A stretch of DNA of 64,000 nt from positions 1,272,092 through 1,336,091 of the forward strand of contig JXTC01000052.1 in NCBI GenBank assembly GCA_002914845.1. Direction: 5' to 3'. This stretch comes from Trema orientale. Taxonomy: Eukaryota > Streptophyta > Magnoliopsida > Rosales > Cannabaceae. The notes beneath the pieces are model-generated. The model was given only the letters and a program-made list of their open reading frames with translations, ran no database searches and was not told the DNA's origin. How positions within the stretch are numbered: position 1 is the first letter of the stretch; each line of letters opens with the position of its first letter. Position numbers and translations under genes: made by a program. Below are positions 35,301 through 47,900 of the stretch, in pieces.

Positions 35301-37595
35301 ATGTGTCTACTTCACATACACATCGATAAACAAGCGACTGATTCCCACTTTGACCATATAAATTCAACTTTTTTCATCCCTCGTGATTTTTATGGATTTT
35401 ATTAGTGATGATTTGGCCAATTATCATCCACTCGAGTATGTAGCTTTCATTTGGAACTCGCATGGAATTTCCACATTTATTTTGAATGTCGGATTATGTA
35501 AAATTAAACTGTAGAAAAAATAAGTTTTTTTTTTGGATTGTAGCAAAATTACAAAGAATGGATAATGGCATAAAATAAAAATGCCCCATTTATTTGCTTT
35601 TCTAAAAAGAATATCTTATTGTTGATGGAGATTTTGTCAATAATGAATTTTGGGATTTATGAGATATGGCTTATGTGTGAAACGAATTGAAAAATAAAAT
35701 AAAGTAAAGAGACAAGAATTTTATAATAGTTCAATCCAAAAAAAAAATGAGCATACGTCCACTGTTCTTCACTATTTTCTGGAGAATTATAAGAGTTTCT
35801 CTAAGTCTCAAGGTGAGAGCAAAGAGAAAATTACAGAGAGAGTGTATAGTGAAGTGATTGTGAGATCCCCAAATTATGAGACTGAGCCCTCTTTATATAG
35901 GTGAGGGTGACTCATTGTTTCCCAATTGTGAAAACTGGAAAGTATATAATCAGAAAATACAATTTTGCGTAATAATACAGAATTTGGTAATAACTAACAA
36001 ATAGATTGCTTGATCTCTACTTAAGAACTTGTTTCGCTTTCTTCGCAGATTTCCCGTTTGAAGAAGCTTGATTTAATTTTATTTTTAGCTGGTCGCGTAT
36101 TATCCATTCAGTACAAGTCGCACTTTGATCAAAAAGGCACACATGCGATCTGACGTGTTTATCTCAGTTATTGACTTTCTTTCTTTAGCATTGACCAAGA
36201 TGTGGATTTAAGATCGCACAACACTTATCTTTTGAATTCCTACAAATTAATACTTTTATTTTTGAAATCCTACAAATTAATACTTTGATAATTGAAATTC
36301 TTGAAAATTAATAATTTCACATTTTAAATTTCTGTAAAATTGTACCCATGATGCATAATTAACTTATTTTAAAAGTAAAAGATGATAATACCCCTCATTA
36401 CATATGTGGATCTCAAACTCCATTGAGATCTGATCTATATAAGTTATATTATAAAATCAATTCTAATAGAAAAATGTGATAAATTTAATGTATTTATTTC
36501 TAGCAAATATTTTCTTAAAAGAAAAAATACTAGCAAACATTGTTGGGGTTACATGTTATTTGGTTCTAGATTATTTGAGGGATAATTATATTTTATATTT
36601 TGACTGTTGGTTCAGTTTATACCTTACATTTGGTTGTTATTTCTTTCTTTCTTTTTTTTTTAAGAAATTTATATTTTGGTTGTTATGCACATTATCTTTT
36701 ATTATCTCCAAAAAAAAAAATGTCTACTAAATTTAAAACTTGTAATAAATTCAAATCTACTTAAGTTAAACACTAATTTTAACCATTGATTAGACCAAAA
36801 TACTATTTTACCGTAATTAAGGATATATGTTTTAAAAATATTAGAGAAGATGTTCCAAAAGGGCTTAACAAATTTAATTTTAAAATTGAATAAAATTAAT
36901 AACTGAATGAAAAATGTTTTTAAAAAAAGAAGTTAGAAAAATTGCAAAATTCTATATTTTTTTTAATGCTTAATAATTTACTTTTTCAATTTTAAATAAG
37001 CTTTAAATTTGAATTATTTTTTAAACATATTTATTAAAATTTATAGGGGTATTATGGTAAACTTAGTGATCAAAATTAGTATTAGATGATATTAATTTAT
37101 TATAAATTCTAAATTTAAAGAACAATGTTGACGATAACTAAAAAAGAAAACATACATTGCATAAACTAGAAAAATGCAAGAAATAAAAATATAATTATCC
37201 CTATTTTTTGACCTTAAAAGCACACAATAATACCTATATTATAAGGGTGGAAATTTGTGCTAATCCAAATAATCGTGTGAGTTTTGATTTGGCCCATATG
37301 CTACCCATTTAATGTAAGTAGTGTTATCGATGTGATACAAAACACGTAAAATAATATTTATAATTGTCATTTACTTGATTTTTTAAAAATTATATGTTTC
37401 ATTTTGTAAGCATAATGTACACTCCAACTTTTTGTTATGAAATAATTATATAAAATAATGTGATATATTTTAATTAAAAGATCAATTAAAGATCACCTCG
37501 AGTCAAACATGCCTAGATTAGATTAGTCCAGTCAGAGTATTGTCATTGTTTTGTGTCATTATTCAAAGAGTAATGCTAAGAATATCAAAAATTTA
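32351..37595. other. AT-rich intergenic block with MITE and LTR-like remnants
   Basis: No gene was recognised. 32728-32925 is a worn relative of the short MITE at 7214 (ATACCAATACACG against TGTTGGTATTAAAAATTTAG). 33680-33830 and 35036-35262 carry GGCCGTTTAGTATGG and CCTATACCAAACAGCCC, MITE-like ends that may or may not belong together. 35690-36200 has words resembling antisense LTR leader text (CCCTCTTTATATAGG, CTGTTCTTCACTATTTTC), a weak hint of an old LTR-type repeat. TA microsatellite at 34311-34332. Confidence 0.4.
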
Positions 37596-39800
37596 TTGTG
37601 ACAACCCGTTAAAATATATATAATTTATTTATTTTATATAAATAATATAAGGATAAATGAAAAGTCTAACTAGCTCCTACTAATAGGTGTTTATTAAGGG
37701 TCAATTTGGTAATTCAATTAGAGACAGTTTAAGAAACTCTAAGAGTTTAATAATCTGCTCAGTTTTATACGTACACTTTATGGGAAAGGCAGAGAAGTAA
37801 CCACATAGTTTTAAGGAAGAAGAAGAGAGCATTGTCAAGGGTTATTGACACTCACTCCTAAGGTAATAAACTCTTAACCAATTAAGTTTTAAATTTTAGT
37901 TTGATTTAAGGATTGAGACTGAATATCTAGGGTTAGGGTTTTGAATTACTCATTAATAATTTACAAAATATGGAGGTGAATCTGATAGAGGATGAAGCAT
38001 ATTGATATTAGAATTTAAGCAAGACAAATTTTGAATGATTTAGTTAGGTAAATAGAAAATTATGAACTTTTTAGTTTTTAGCTAAGATGTAAAAATACAG
38101 TAGAGGTTGCGATTAAATTTTTGGGAACTTTTACTAGTTTGATTGGGTTATATTTAGCATGGTTAGAAAGCTTATCGAATTAGCTTTGCAACGGTATATA
38201 ATTTGTCAAAAATGGACTTATAACCAGTGAGTTATAATTATTTGAAATTAGTACTATGAATTTGGAAAAATCTGAAACTTTCGACACTTTTGGTAAAATG
38301 TGGCAGCGACTTTTTGGGCGTTATAGGATTTACCAATGGAGTCTATAATTGCATTCTTTGTACTATTAGGACCCTTATTACTTGTAAAATTTGTCTCTTA
38401 AGTTTTGTTATTTATAAAGATAGGTCAGAATTATTATAAATCATGGAAAATTAAGAATACTAGGAAAAAGTAGAGTTGACCATAAAAGGTTCGTGGGCAG
38501 CAACTAGTCATTGTTCTTAGTGTAATTAGAGTGTAACTTCAATAATTTGATACTTATATATAGTTTATATGATAATAAGTACTTGAACAATTATATTGAT
38601 CATTTTAGTTAAGCGAATGAGGTAAGTAACCTTCGGTCTTCTCTACTAACTTTTTATACAAAAACTAAATATCTTATTGTTTCTAATAAACTCGTGTTTA
38701 TAAAGTATTTTATTAAAAAAAATATGATTTCAAGTAAAAATATATTTTTTACAAATAAGTTCTTTTATTGAAAGAAAATTATTTTACTAAAATAATTACT
38801 TTGTCTAAAAAGTATTTTGATTCTATCTGATAATTGTTTTGCACAAAAATATAGATCAAGTGTATGACATTGTTATTGAACATTATTACATGAAAACTAT
38901 TTATAAATAATTACAATGATATAATGAGAAAAGTGAAATTATTTTGGAACTGTTATTTTATAAGAATGTGTTTTGAAACTCTATTCAGTGATTATGCAAT
39001 GTGGACCTATTCCATAGTGGTTTTATGTGGACAATACGTACTGAATGTGGACCTAGCTACAAGGGTTAAATGTAATAAATGTGGACTTAGCTACATGGGT
39101 CAAATGTAGTAAATATAGACCTGGCTACATGGGTTAAAAATAGCAAATGTGGACCTAGTCACATGGGTTAAATGTAGCTATAGTCACCAAAAACTGTTGA
39201 GAAGTGATTTGAAAGTGTTACTGATTATCAAAAGAGAATGAAATGATAGATTTTGAAAACTTACTTCATATTTTTGTTAAAGTGACTTTTCAAACAATCT
39301 CATTTGATCATCTTAAAAATTATTACATTCTGAAATTGATTTTGTTTTGAAATTTATTATTTAACCTTTTCAAATGATATATACTTGATCCAACTAGATA
39401 AGGTTATTGGTTACTTATTGAACTTCTAGCTCATATTTTTATTTTTCCTTCTCAAGTTTTAAAGATCGTCAGTTAAGAAGTTCACGGGAGAACTTGTCTA
39501 GATAATTGGGATGCATTTGAGTTCATGAGTGAAAGAAGGAAAGTCATTCATTTTTATTGGGGAAATATGAAGATTGAAAAGGTCAATTAGTACAAATTTA
39601 TTAGATTACAGTATGCATTTTGTATAGTTAATTTTTAACATTTGGAGACTTAATAGAATTATTGAGTTGCACATATTTTATTGGTACTTATTGGAGTTTA
39701 ATTATTCTTTATTTTGTGGATTATAGATAGATGTCTTGCATATTTATAAGACTTTGTTTTATATTTATGCGGCGCACGTCATTGGGAGTGGGGTGTGTCA
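37596..39800 (+). mobile_element. Probable solo LTR-type repeat
   Basis: The stretch starts TTGTGACAACCCGTTAAAA and ends near GGGGTGTGTCA, matching the usual TGTGACA...TGTCA ends of long plant Gypsy-class LTRs. Inside are a leader-like part with CTAGGGTTAGGGTTTTG (37930) and AAGCGAATGAGGTAAGTAACC (38610). No internal coding domain or second copy is visible, so it is best read as a solo LTR or a large non-coding derivative. It is old and degenerate; the target duplication was not resolved. Confidence 0.45.
39044..39179 (+). repeat. 34-bp minisatellite, four units
   Basis: Four units of 34 bases begin AATGTGGACCTAGCTACA and continue with GGGTTAAATGTA. They start at 39044, 39078, 39112 and 39146, with a few substitutions each. 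A looser partial copy (ATGTGGACAATACG) lies just upstream. It lies within the probable solo LTR. Confidence 0.85.
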
Positions 39801-39806
39801 AGATAT

Positions 39807-40200
39807 TTTAACGCTCAAGTCCTACATCGGTTATACTCTAGGAAGATCATAGGTATTTAAGTGATGGTCTATGAACCCAAAAGTACATTCAAGCTAGCAC
39901 TTTTATGTGAGGTCCAGTGATATTACATTTGGTATCAGAGCCAACCCATTCCATACCTATGTGGGCCTTGGAAGGCTGCTACGAACCAAAATCGTGGTAA
40001 ATATGGACTCCGTCCATAGGGGTTATATGTGAGTTATTGAATGTGGACTCCCTATCGAAGTCCTTAACGAGGGGAGATTGTAACGCCCCAAGTCCCACAT
40101 CGAGTATGCTCTAGGAATATCATGGATATTTAAGCAGTGGTCCATGAGCCCAAAAGTACCTTCAAGCTAGCACTTTTAGATGAGACCCAGTGGTGTTACA
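39807..40200 (+). mobile_element. TRIM retroelement (miniature, two LTRs)
   Basis: Two LTRs of about 121 bp (39807-39927 and 40079-40200) share ACATCG, CAAAAGTAC, TTCAAGCTAGCACTTTTA and end in TTACA. Directly after the left LTR is TTGGTATCAGAGCCA (39928-39942), the complement of the initiator-methionine tRNA 3' end used as primer binding site. Just before the right LTR is the purine tract AACGAGGGGAGA. Only about 150 bases lie between the LTRs, with no coding domain, which fits a terminal-repeat retrotransposon in miniature. The LTRs differ at roughly one base in six, suggesting an old insertion. TRIMs move only with help from full elements. Confidence 0.85.
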
Positions 40201-40255
40201 TTTATACTAAAATCTTATACCGCATAATGCACTATATACTGTGGCATGCATTTCA

Positions 40256-40423
40256 ACCACTAAATTTTAAATAGTGTGGCCCTACTTTAAAATAGTTGAT
40301 ATAAGTATCTAGTGCAAATTTGTGTCATCCTAATACATCACCACTAAATTTTAAATAGTGTGGCTCTACTTTAAAATAGTCGATATAAGTATCTAGTGCA
40401 AATTTGTGTCATCCTAATACATC
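40256..40423. repeat. 84-bp tandem duplication
   Basis: Units 40256-40339 and 40340-40423 both begin ACCACTAAATTTTAAATAG and end CATCCTAATACATC. They differ at only two positions (CCC/CTC and TTG/TCG), so the duplication is recent. Confidence 0.92.
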
Positions 40424-40429
40424 TGGATG

Positions 40430-40615
40430 TATAATATTATGAGACACCATATAATGTTCAACATCACATGAGTTGACAATTTGTTATTAGATCATTATAA
40501 TTACATTTTAAATGAATTTATGTAGAATTCAATTTATTAATTATAATTTACTAATAATAAACTATCGTATCATATTATCATGAGGTGCCCAATAACATTT
40601 CTCTATCCAAATAAT
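40430..40615. mobile_element. MITE-like foldback related to 11455-11616
   Basis: The ends ATAATATTATGAGACACC and GAGGTGCCCAATAACATT are loose complements, and the centre has ATCATTATAATTA against TAATTATAATTTA, as in the element at 11455. It is worn and its borders are approximate. Confidence 0.4.
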
Positions 40616-43600
40616 AACATTTCTCCAGTGATAACAATCCCTCGATTTTCGTTTATTTGTTTATTTATTGTCGCAGTGAGTTAGAATCCTGGTGCTTAAT
40701 CTGGTGATGGAGCACGTGGGGACCATTATCCAGACTTTTTCAACCGTCAATAGTCAGAAGAAAAAGGAAAATCAGTGGGCAGCTGGTGGGGTTAGAAATA
40801 TTTTACAATACAGACAAAAGCAGGCAAGGTGGTCCCGATCGTAGCTGATCTTTTTCTCTCCTAATTTCTACCGTAATGCCATTAAACCAAATGTGTCACG
40901 TGGCGGTTGGCATGTTTCTTCTGTCCCTCCAAGAAAGTTGTGCTATTTATTTATTTGAGTTTGGACGAAATGACGTTTTCTCACTTTTACTTTTTCTCCC
41001 AAAGCCCCCCAAAAAACACAAATTGCAGACAGGGTGCTTTTGGTTACTTTACATGCAACTTTGGTCCCTCTTTTCTTCAATAATTCGCATAAAAAACAAT
41101 TTTAGAAAAGTGATTATCTTGTTTTGCTACAACCAATTCATCCAATCCCAATGGACTTCTTTAATGTTCTTCTCTACATATTCTAAAGAAAACATAATTG
41201 TCAATCACCTAATATATCAATAATAATAATAATAAAAACACTATCAAAGCATATGTCCAAATTGGATTTTGCGTTGCGCATTTTGTCATTTGAGACTTTG
41301 AGTCATGTACAAATTTTATTATAGTTTATGGTAGTTTCCAATACCATAACACGTGCTTTATTTTTTAGTTTTTGTTGAAGTTTATCCACTCAAATTCTTT
41401 TTATCTGTATATATCTGAAAAGTTGCATATTATTAGCTCAAGCATATACCTAGAATGCAATTAAACTAGTAAAGTGGCATGTGTAAGTTGTTGTTTGGTC
41501 GAAATGTCCTCATCAAATGCAATGTGCGCTTCATGTAAGCTGGTTAACGTGAGATGACTAAAAACTTGTCAAAATAACCCAAAAAAAAAAAAAAAAAAGG
41601 AAGAAAATGCAAGTAAGAGGGGGAAAAAAAAAGGTGAAAGGTACAAGGAGATAATAATGGTATCTTTTTTTCATAACAAAAAGTAGAGGTATTTCAAGCC
41701 CAAAAAGAGGATAAAGCTTTTAGTAACATTTCTCATATTTGAAGTAGCAAATTGTCTCATTTTCAGATTTAAATGCATGAATCCCATATCACCTAATATG
41801 GAAAGAAGGGCTTCCAAATTTTGAACAAAAATTAGAAGAGTTACTCTCTATTTTGTTATCTGTCCAATCCAGTCAACTATGGCTAATTAGATTCAATACA
41901 GATAACCAAATGCCCTAGTCAAATCTTAAACTTAAATGAAGCAAAACCCTAATTTTTACTTTCTTTATAATTTTTGAAGGGGGAAGCAAAATCCTAATTT
42001 TATGTCATCTCATGTCTCATAGAAACATGAATATATTTCAACAATACTAACAAAAAGCTGTGACACTTTTAATTATACAAAGAAAAGAAGATGTGACATT
42101 TTTAATTTTGTAAATAAAAAATAAATTTAATGGAATATGTTCTATGAATTAGTTTCAGCAACAAAAATAAATAAATTTGTGGATAGGTGTACTGACTTCT
42201 CTAAAGTGAAAAAAAAAAAAAACACAAATGACCGCTTTGTTACTAAAAATTATTAGAAATAATAATAAATCTAGAAAAGTAAGTACTATAAAATAAAGCA
42301 AATTGCATAGCTAAATTAATCACAATTAATGTATAACGATAACAATAATAATAATCAAAATAACAAAGGTATTTAAGGAAACCAAACCGAGTCTTGTATT
42401 TGACACAATTTTCTTAAAATAATTACGCCTCCTTATCGGGGTGTTTAGAGGAATACAAACATCGTCTGTTTCCCAGGATAAAATGGTTCACGAATAGCAA
42501 GGTCGCACCAACTTGCTACTCCAAACGAAGTGAGCAATACCCAAGCTCTATCACCAGAACTCAAGAGAGGTCGACTACACCGAAAAAGAAGAACTCTAAC
42601 TCTCTAACTACCAACTAACTATTTCCTAACCGCCACAGAGAAAATAAGGAAGATATAAGCTGAAATGCTTTGGTATGTGAAAAAGTGAAGGAGAAGATCT
42701 CCTTTTATAGTGTCCATAGGGAACCAAGCCATTAACAGCCCAATAATATGGTTGAAAAATATTTGACTGTTAAAATATAACAGCCTTACCTTAGATTTAT
42801 GAGGCCAAATAATGGTCTTGTAACTCCAGAATGTTACATTTCCAACTCTAGAACTTTTTGGCAACTCATTTGGGCTTGGAAAAATATATAAAAATAGCAA
42901 AACGTTGGTAGGCCCACAGTGGGGCTTTTCAGACTGGCATTCGTGTCCACGCACACAAGTGCATGCTATCAGGCCTGTGATTTTCACCCCTTGCATACAC
43001 ACGCAAGAGAGAGCCTCTTAATTTACCAAGTTACCAACTTAAAGTTAAGCAACTCTATATATATACACACCTTTGCTAACTGCTATTTTTTTCATTTGAG
43101 ACTTCTCTTATTTCTGATGATTTTTCCATTCCAACCTCCTCACTTTGGGTTTCAATTTCTCATTCATCCAAACTCCATTTTAAGCATACGAGTATATCAT
43201 TTCGATGTATTCGCGGAGGAGAACACGATACCATGATGAGTATCTACTAACACGAAGTAGATCCCACTCATTTCTATGCCTTAACATAGCTATTTACAAT
43301 GGTTTTCCAAATTATTTTTCTAACACGATTTTTGTTGGTTACCATAGTTAGAGGACTGCTTTTGTAAAATGAAACCTGCAGAGACTAAAGTGAATACAAC
43401 TTTACATTGGACTTAATTAACCATTATAACTCCTCATGTGTGCGCTTGATTTATTTTCTACTTAATTTATTATTTTTATAAATAGATGATTAGAGGTTTT
43501 AATTCATAACGCTTTTCCAATACAATACAAAAAAAATTATTAAATTTCATTAAATTGGTATACTTTCCATTAAAAAGGGAATTTTTGTGATAAAACATAA

Positions 43601-43900
43601 ATCTATACATGATGGCTGATGCATTATAAAGAAAGAGAAACCGATAACGAACCGAGCGAATATTATTTAGTATTATTTTTAAATCTAGGGTGATAACGAA
43701 CTAAGTACTGAAAAAGAAACCGGACATTTCCCTAAAAAAAAAGAGGGGATATTCCAAATAAAACGTATTAAAAATACAAAAAAAAAAAGCAATTAGAAAA
43801 TGAAAAATCACACATAGTCCAACTTTTGAGGACTTTGGAAAACAATGTTTTTGTCTTTTTAAATGTGTTTATTTGTGGTAAGAGAAACAAAGCCTGTCTT
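40616..43900. other. AT-rich intergenic block
   Basis: No gene was recognised. 40700-40920 contains CACGTGGGG and GTCACGTGGC, G-box-like words that would fit an old promoter but lead to no gene. 42420-42730 has mixed-composition text ending CTCCTTTTATAGTG, possibly antisense leader of an old LTR-type repeat. The open frames at 42619-43236 are unrecognised. Confidence 0.4.
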
Positions 43901-44906
43901 GTCTCAGCACGAGGCAGAAAAATAAAAGGAAGAGAAAAGAGGCTATGCTGGAGCCGTTTAAGCCGAGCCGAACCGAGCCTATCATGAATCTGCTTCAGCC
44001 TAGCCTTACTGTAGAACCCAATAGGAGTACTCCACGTAAGCATCCTCAGACCAAGAACGTCCAAACCCCTAATTTCTGTGCTCTACACGTGTCGAAGTCC
44101 CATTGGGGTCCGCACTCTCCCCCTTTTGTTCCTCCCCACTTTTAAACCCCTCGTCGGAACAGATACTCCGAATATCTTCCCTTTCATCGGAGGGTCTCTT
44201 GTCCGCTCAGTGGGTAGAGAGAGAAAGCTAGAGAGAGAGAGAGAGAGAGACGAGAGTGCGATTTCTAGAGAGAGGAAGAGTCTCGGACTGTCTAGGGTTT
44301 AAAATTTTTATTTATTAATATTTTGTCAAAAAGAGAAACTGGGAAAGAAAATTGTATTGAGGAGAAGAAGTTTTCTTTAAGCTTTTTCTTTCTCTTCCTC
44401 TCTCTTTTTTTTTTTTCGGGAAAATATTTTCTCGAGAAAAAAAAAAAAAACCACTTTGCTTCAACTGAAATTCGCTTGTATTTTTGTGTTTGTATCTATC
44501 TTGTCTTCGAGCTCAAGCAAAGTTGGTCTTATTAAGTTTCCTCAAATTCAAACAGAGTTAATTTTCCTGGAAAGCGCTCTATTTTTTGTTTCTCGGAAAA
44601 TTTCTGTTGTTTTGAGGATTAATCGGTGAGAAGTTTTGAATTTTTTTTTTTTTTGATTGAATAAGTTTCTTGGGGTGGTAAAGGTGGTTTCTGAATGTTT
44701 AATTTGGAGGAGAAAGTTTCAGTGTCTAGAGGAATTGGATACTGGTTTGGTGGTTTGAAGAGGCTGTTATGGAAATTGAATCAAATGTTCTGTGAAGGTT
44801 GACCAATAATCGGATTGGAGAAGATGATGACTGTGTAAATAGTGTAGAGAGCAAGGGCTAAAATGGGGAACTCGGGTATAATTTGAGGGGGTTGGGGGGT
44901 TGCAAC
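43901..44906 (+). promoter_or_regulatory. Promoter and long 5' leader of the Raf-like kinase
   Basis: The composition becomes less AT-rich at about 43945. A CACGTG-type word (ACACGTGT, 44085-44092) lies in this part, followed by a GA tract at 44217-44250 and CT-rich text, typical of a plant leader. Three closed upstream ORFs precede the kinase start: 44695-44802 (35 codons plus stop, starting MFNLEEKVSVSRG), 44824-44838 (4 codons) and 44863-44886 (7 codons). None overlaps the main start at 44907, so reinitiation would be needed. Transcription start and any leader intron were not determined. Confidence 0.55.
44695..44802 (+). CDS. Upstream ORF in the kinase leader, 35 codons
   Basis: The ATG at 44695 opens 35 codons closed by TGA at 44800-44802, about 104 bases before the kinase start. 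The peptide starts MFNLEEKVSVSRG and contains a basic-hydrophobic KRLLWKLN. Upstream ORFs of this length in plant leaders commonly lower translation of the main frame and a minority encode conserved peptides. I do not know whether this one is conserved; transcription of this stretch is inferred from position and composition. Confidence 0.35.
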   Translation: MFNLEEKVSVSRGIGYWFGGLKRLLWKLNQMFCEG

Positions 44907-47900
44907 ATGAGTTGCAGCGATAGGAACAGAGGAGGAGCAAGAGAAGGAGAAGGAGAAGACGATAGGAAAAGACATGAACACCCCGTTTTGCAGAGGTCTG
45001 CGGAGCTGGAGCCGAATTCAGTCTTGCAGAACGGTTCGATTACTGCCCCGCAGTTGACGATCGATGAGAATTTGCTGGTTGACCCGAGATTACTGTTTAT
45101 CGGGTCGAAAATTGGTGAGGGAGCCCATGGGAAAGTCTATGAAGGAAGGTCAGTGTCAACCATTTGTTTTTTCTAAAATTAATTGGCCGCAAGTATTGAA
45201 ACTACTACGAACAATTTATTTTTATTTATATATCTGTGTTAATGTTTAAATATTTGTTGGGACTTTATTAGATGGGTCTACTGTGTGAGTCTAATCTTGG
45301 CTGTGAATTTATTTCGTAAAAAAAGAAAAGGTCCCTGAAATCTTGCAAGTGCAAGTTACTTATATTAAGTTTAAGCTCTTCTGTGATGTGAGCAGAACCC
45401 AATTTGTGGAATGATGGAGTTCCATTTAATTAACATTTCATGATTGTACCGGTGAGTTGTTTCATTGTGGTATCTAAAAGAGGGGAGAAAGAAAACAATG
45501 AGTAACTTGTTGTACTCAATCTAGTCTTTGTAAATTGGAGTTGCTTGTCTCGGAATTCCAAAAGGGGAAAATAAACGATGATATCTATATTCAGTTGGAT
45601 TCTTTAAACGTAGTTCTTTCATCCGGTGTCCTAATTAGTAGTTCTATCTATTGATTTTCCAGGTATAATGATCAAATTGTTGCTGTCAAAGTTCTTCATC
45701 GTGGGAGCACTTCTGAAGAAAGAGCTGCACTGGAGGATCGTTTTGCCCGTGAGGTTAATATGATGTCTCGAGTTAAACATGGGAACCTTGTCAAGGTGAG
45801 CACAAGCATACACATCCTTCATAATGGAAGTTTTTACCTTTGTAGCTAGTTCTGTTTTAACTGTTATATAACTTTGCCTTTCCTGCTTGTATCTAACTTT
45901 ATTTTTAAAAATACAGGCATACAAACTATAATATATTTATCTTAATTAGTTCAAATTGTTTCATGCATTTGTTTTGCCTCTGCAGTTTATCGGAGCTTGC
46001 AAAGATCCTTTGATGGTGATAGTTACCGAACTATTACCTGGGATGTCACTCCGAAAGTATTTAGTTAGCATTCGGCCCCAAACATTAGACCTTCATGTGG
46101 CGATTAAGTTTGCTATGGACGTGGCTCGTGCAATGGAATGTCTACATGCCAATGGGATTATACACAGAGATCTCAAACCTGGTATCACATGGCTAGTTTG
46201 AGTAGTTTTTCATTTCGATGAATAGTCTGCTGTAATATTCTTCCTCTTCAGAATTTTTTCTGAATTACACGTTCAACAATTGTGTAAGGGGAAAAATGAA
46301 AACTGAAAGGCATCTTCATCTGCTAAACGTGATGGGTCTTTAAGTGCAATTTCCTCTTCTTTTATTATTTATTTATTTTTTGTGCTCAAGTTATGTGTAG
46401 TTGGTTTTTCTCAGATCATGTATAACGTCTTATATGCAAATTATTTCTTTAAATTTTTCTGTTGTAAATATATAGATGAAATTTTGTTGATGCAGATAAT
46501 TTGTTGCTTACGGCGAATCAGAAGTCTGTGAAGCTTGCAGATTTTGGCCTTGCAAGAGAAGAAACGGTGACTGAGATGATGACCGCGGAAACTGGGACAT
46601 ACCGTTGGATGGCTCCTGAGGTTTGTGCATTCTGGGCCTTGTAACTAACATAGTTTGATTGTTTAAATGAGATTTTCCATTTTGTATGAAAACAAAAGAA
46701 CAAATGAATCTGAGAGTCATTGTTGTATCTCTTACCCCTGTCCTTGCTTCTTGTTGCCACTTGAACTTGTTGGATAGACCGACAGAGATTTTATCTCCCC
46801 TTTAGACAAGTTGGCCGTTTTGGGGTTGATGAACACATTTGTCGTGAAACATTTCTTTGAAACAGTTTTAAAGTTTTAGAGGTTTTACCTTTTTTCAGTT
46901 TTTTTTACTTCTGACATTATTATGTAAAACCATTGAAATTTGTTGCTATTTTCTAGCTGTCGCTTGCGACTACATGCAGAAGTGTAACTTCATGTGTGGT
47001 TTCGTGTGTGTGATTGCTCCACCCCCACCCCCTTTTCTTTTTTTTTTTTTACACTCTTCACTCTAATTTCGCTGTTTGGATGTCTGAGGATAAAGAATTG
47101 AGTTTGATGTTTTTCTTTTGTTGATAAGTAGAATCAAGTTCAAGGTATAAATCTGAGCTGAGCTCATTCAACCTTCAAACATAAACCGTATGATTACTTT
47201 GCCATTACATAATAGTGGTAGTTGCATGTCAATCTCATCAATACCATCAAATCAGTATCTTTACATGTACCCTGATCCTACTTCTGCTAAGTGGTATGTT
47301 CTGTTTCACCAAATATGCTTGTGCCTTTTTGCAGCTTTATAGCACTGTGACATTGCGTCAGGGAGAGAAGAAGCATTACAATAACAAGGTTGATGTATAC
47401 AGCTTTGGAATTGTCTTATGGGAATTGTTGACCAACCGCATGCCATTTGAAGGCATGTCAAATTTGCAGGCTGCCTATGCTGCTGCTAAGGTGCACAAAG
47501 TTATTTGTTAAGAATATATATGGCTATTGATTGCAGATTTTAATGATATACTTTGCTTCTGTGGATTCGGGATGCTTCCCGACTTTTAGATTCTTTCGAA
47601 AAATTTAGAGATCTAGTATATATTCTCTGCAAACTGATGTCAAAGATAAAATTCCTTCATTTCTGGGCTTTGTAGGATTATCCTACCAAGAATTTACTTG
47701 ATGTAACAAAAATTTAAATCAAGATCCTTCATCATTTGCTTTTCAAGTAGATTGATTCATAAATCGTTGCCATCTGATAATGCAGCAAGAGCGGCCTACT
47801 CTGCCAGAGGATATATCCCCTGATCTTGCATTCATCATACAATCATGTTGGGTTGAGGACCCTAATCTGAGGCCTAGCTTCAGCCAGATTGTTCGCATGC

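Noticed and set aside
37930-37947. Telomere-like TAGGGTTAGGGTTTTG
   Set aside because: Only two units and inside an LTR-type repeat; too short for an interstitial telomeric array.
40700-40920. CACGTG-type words suggesting a promoter
   Set aside because: No gene follows within kilobases on either strand; the motif is short enough to occur by chance.
42619-43236. Overlapping open frames of 127 and 105 codons
   Set aside because: No family resemblance, different strands, and no promoter or exon context.
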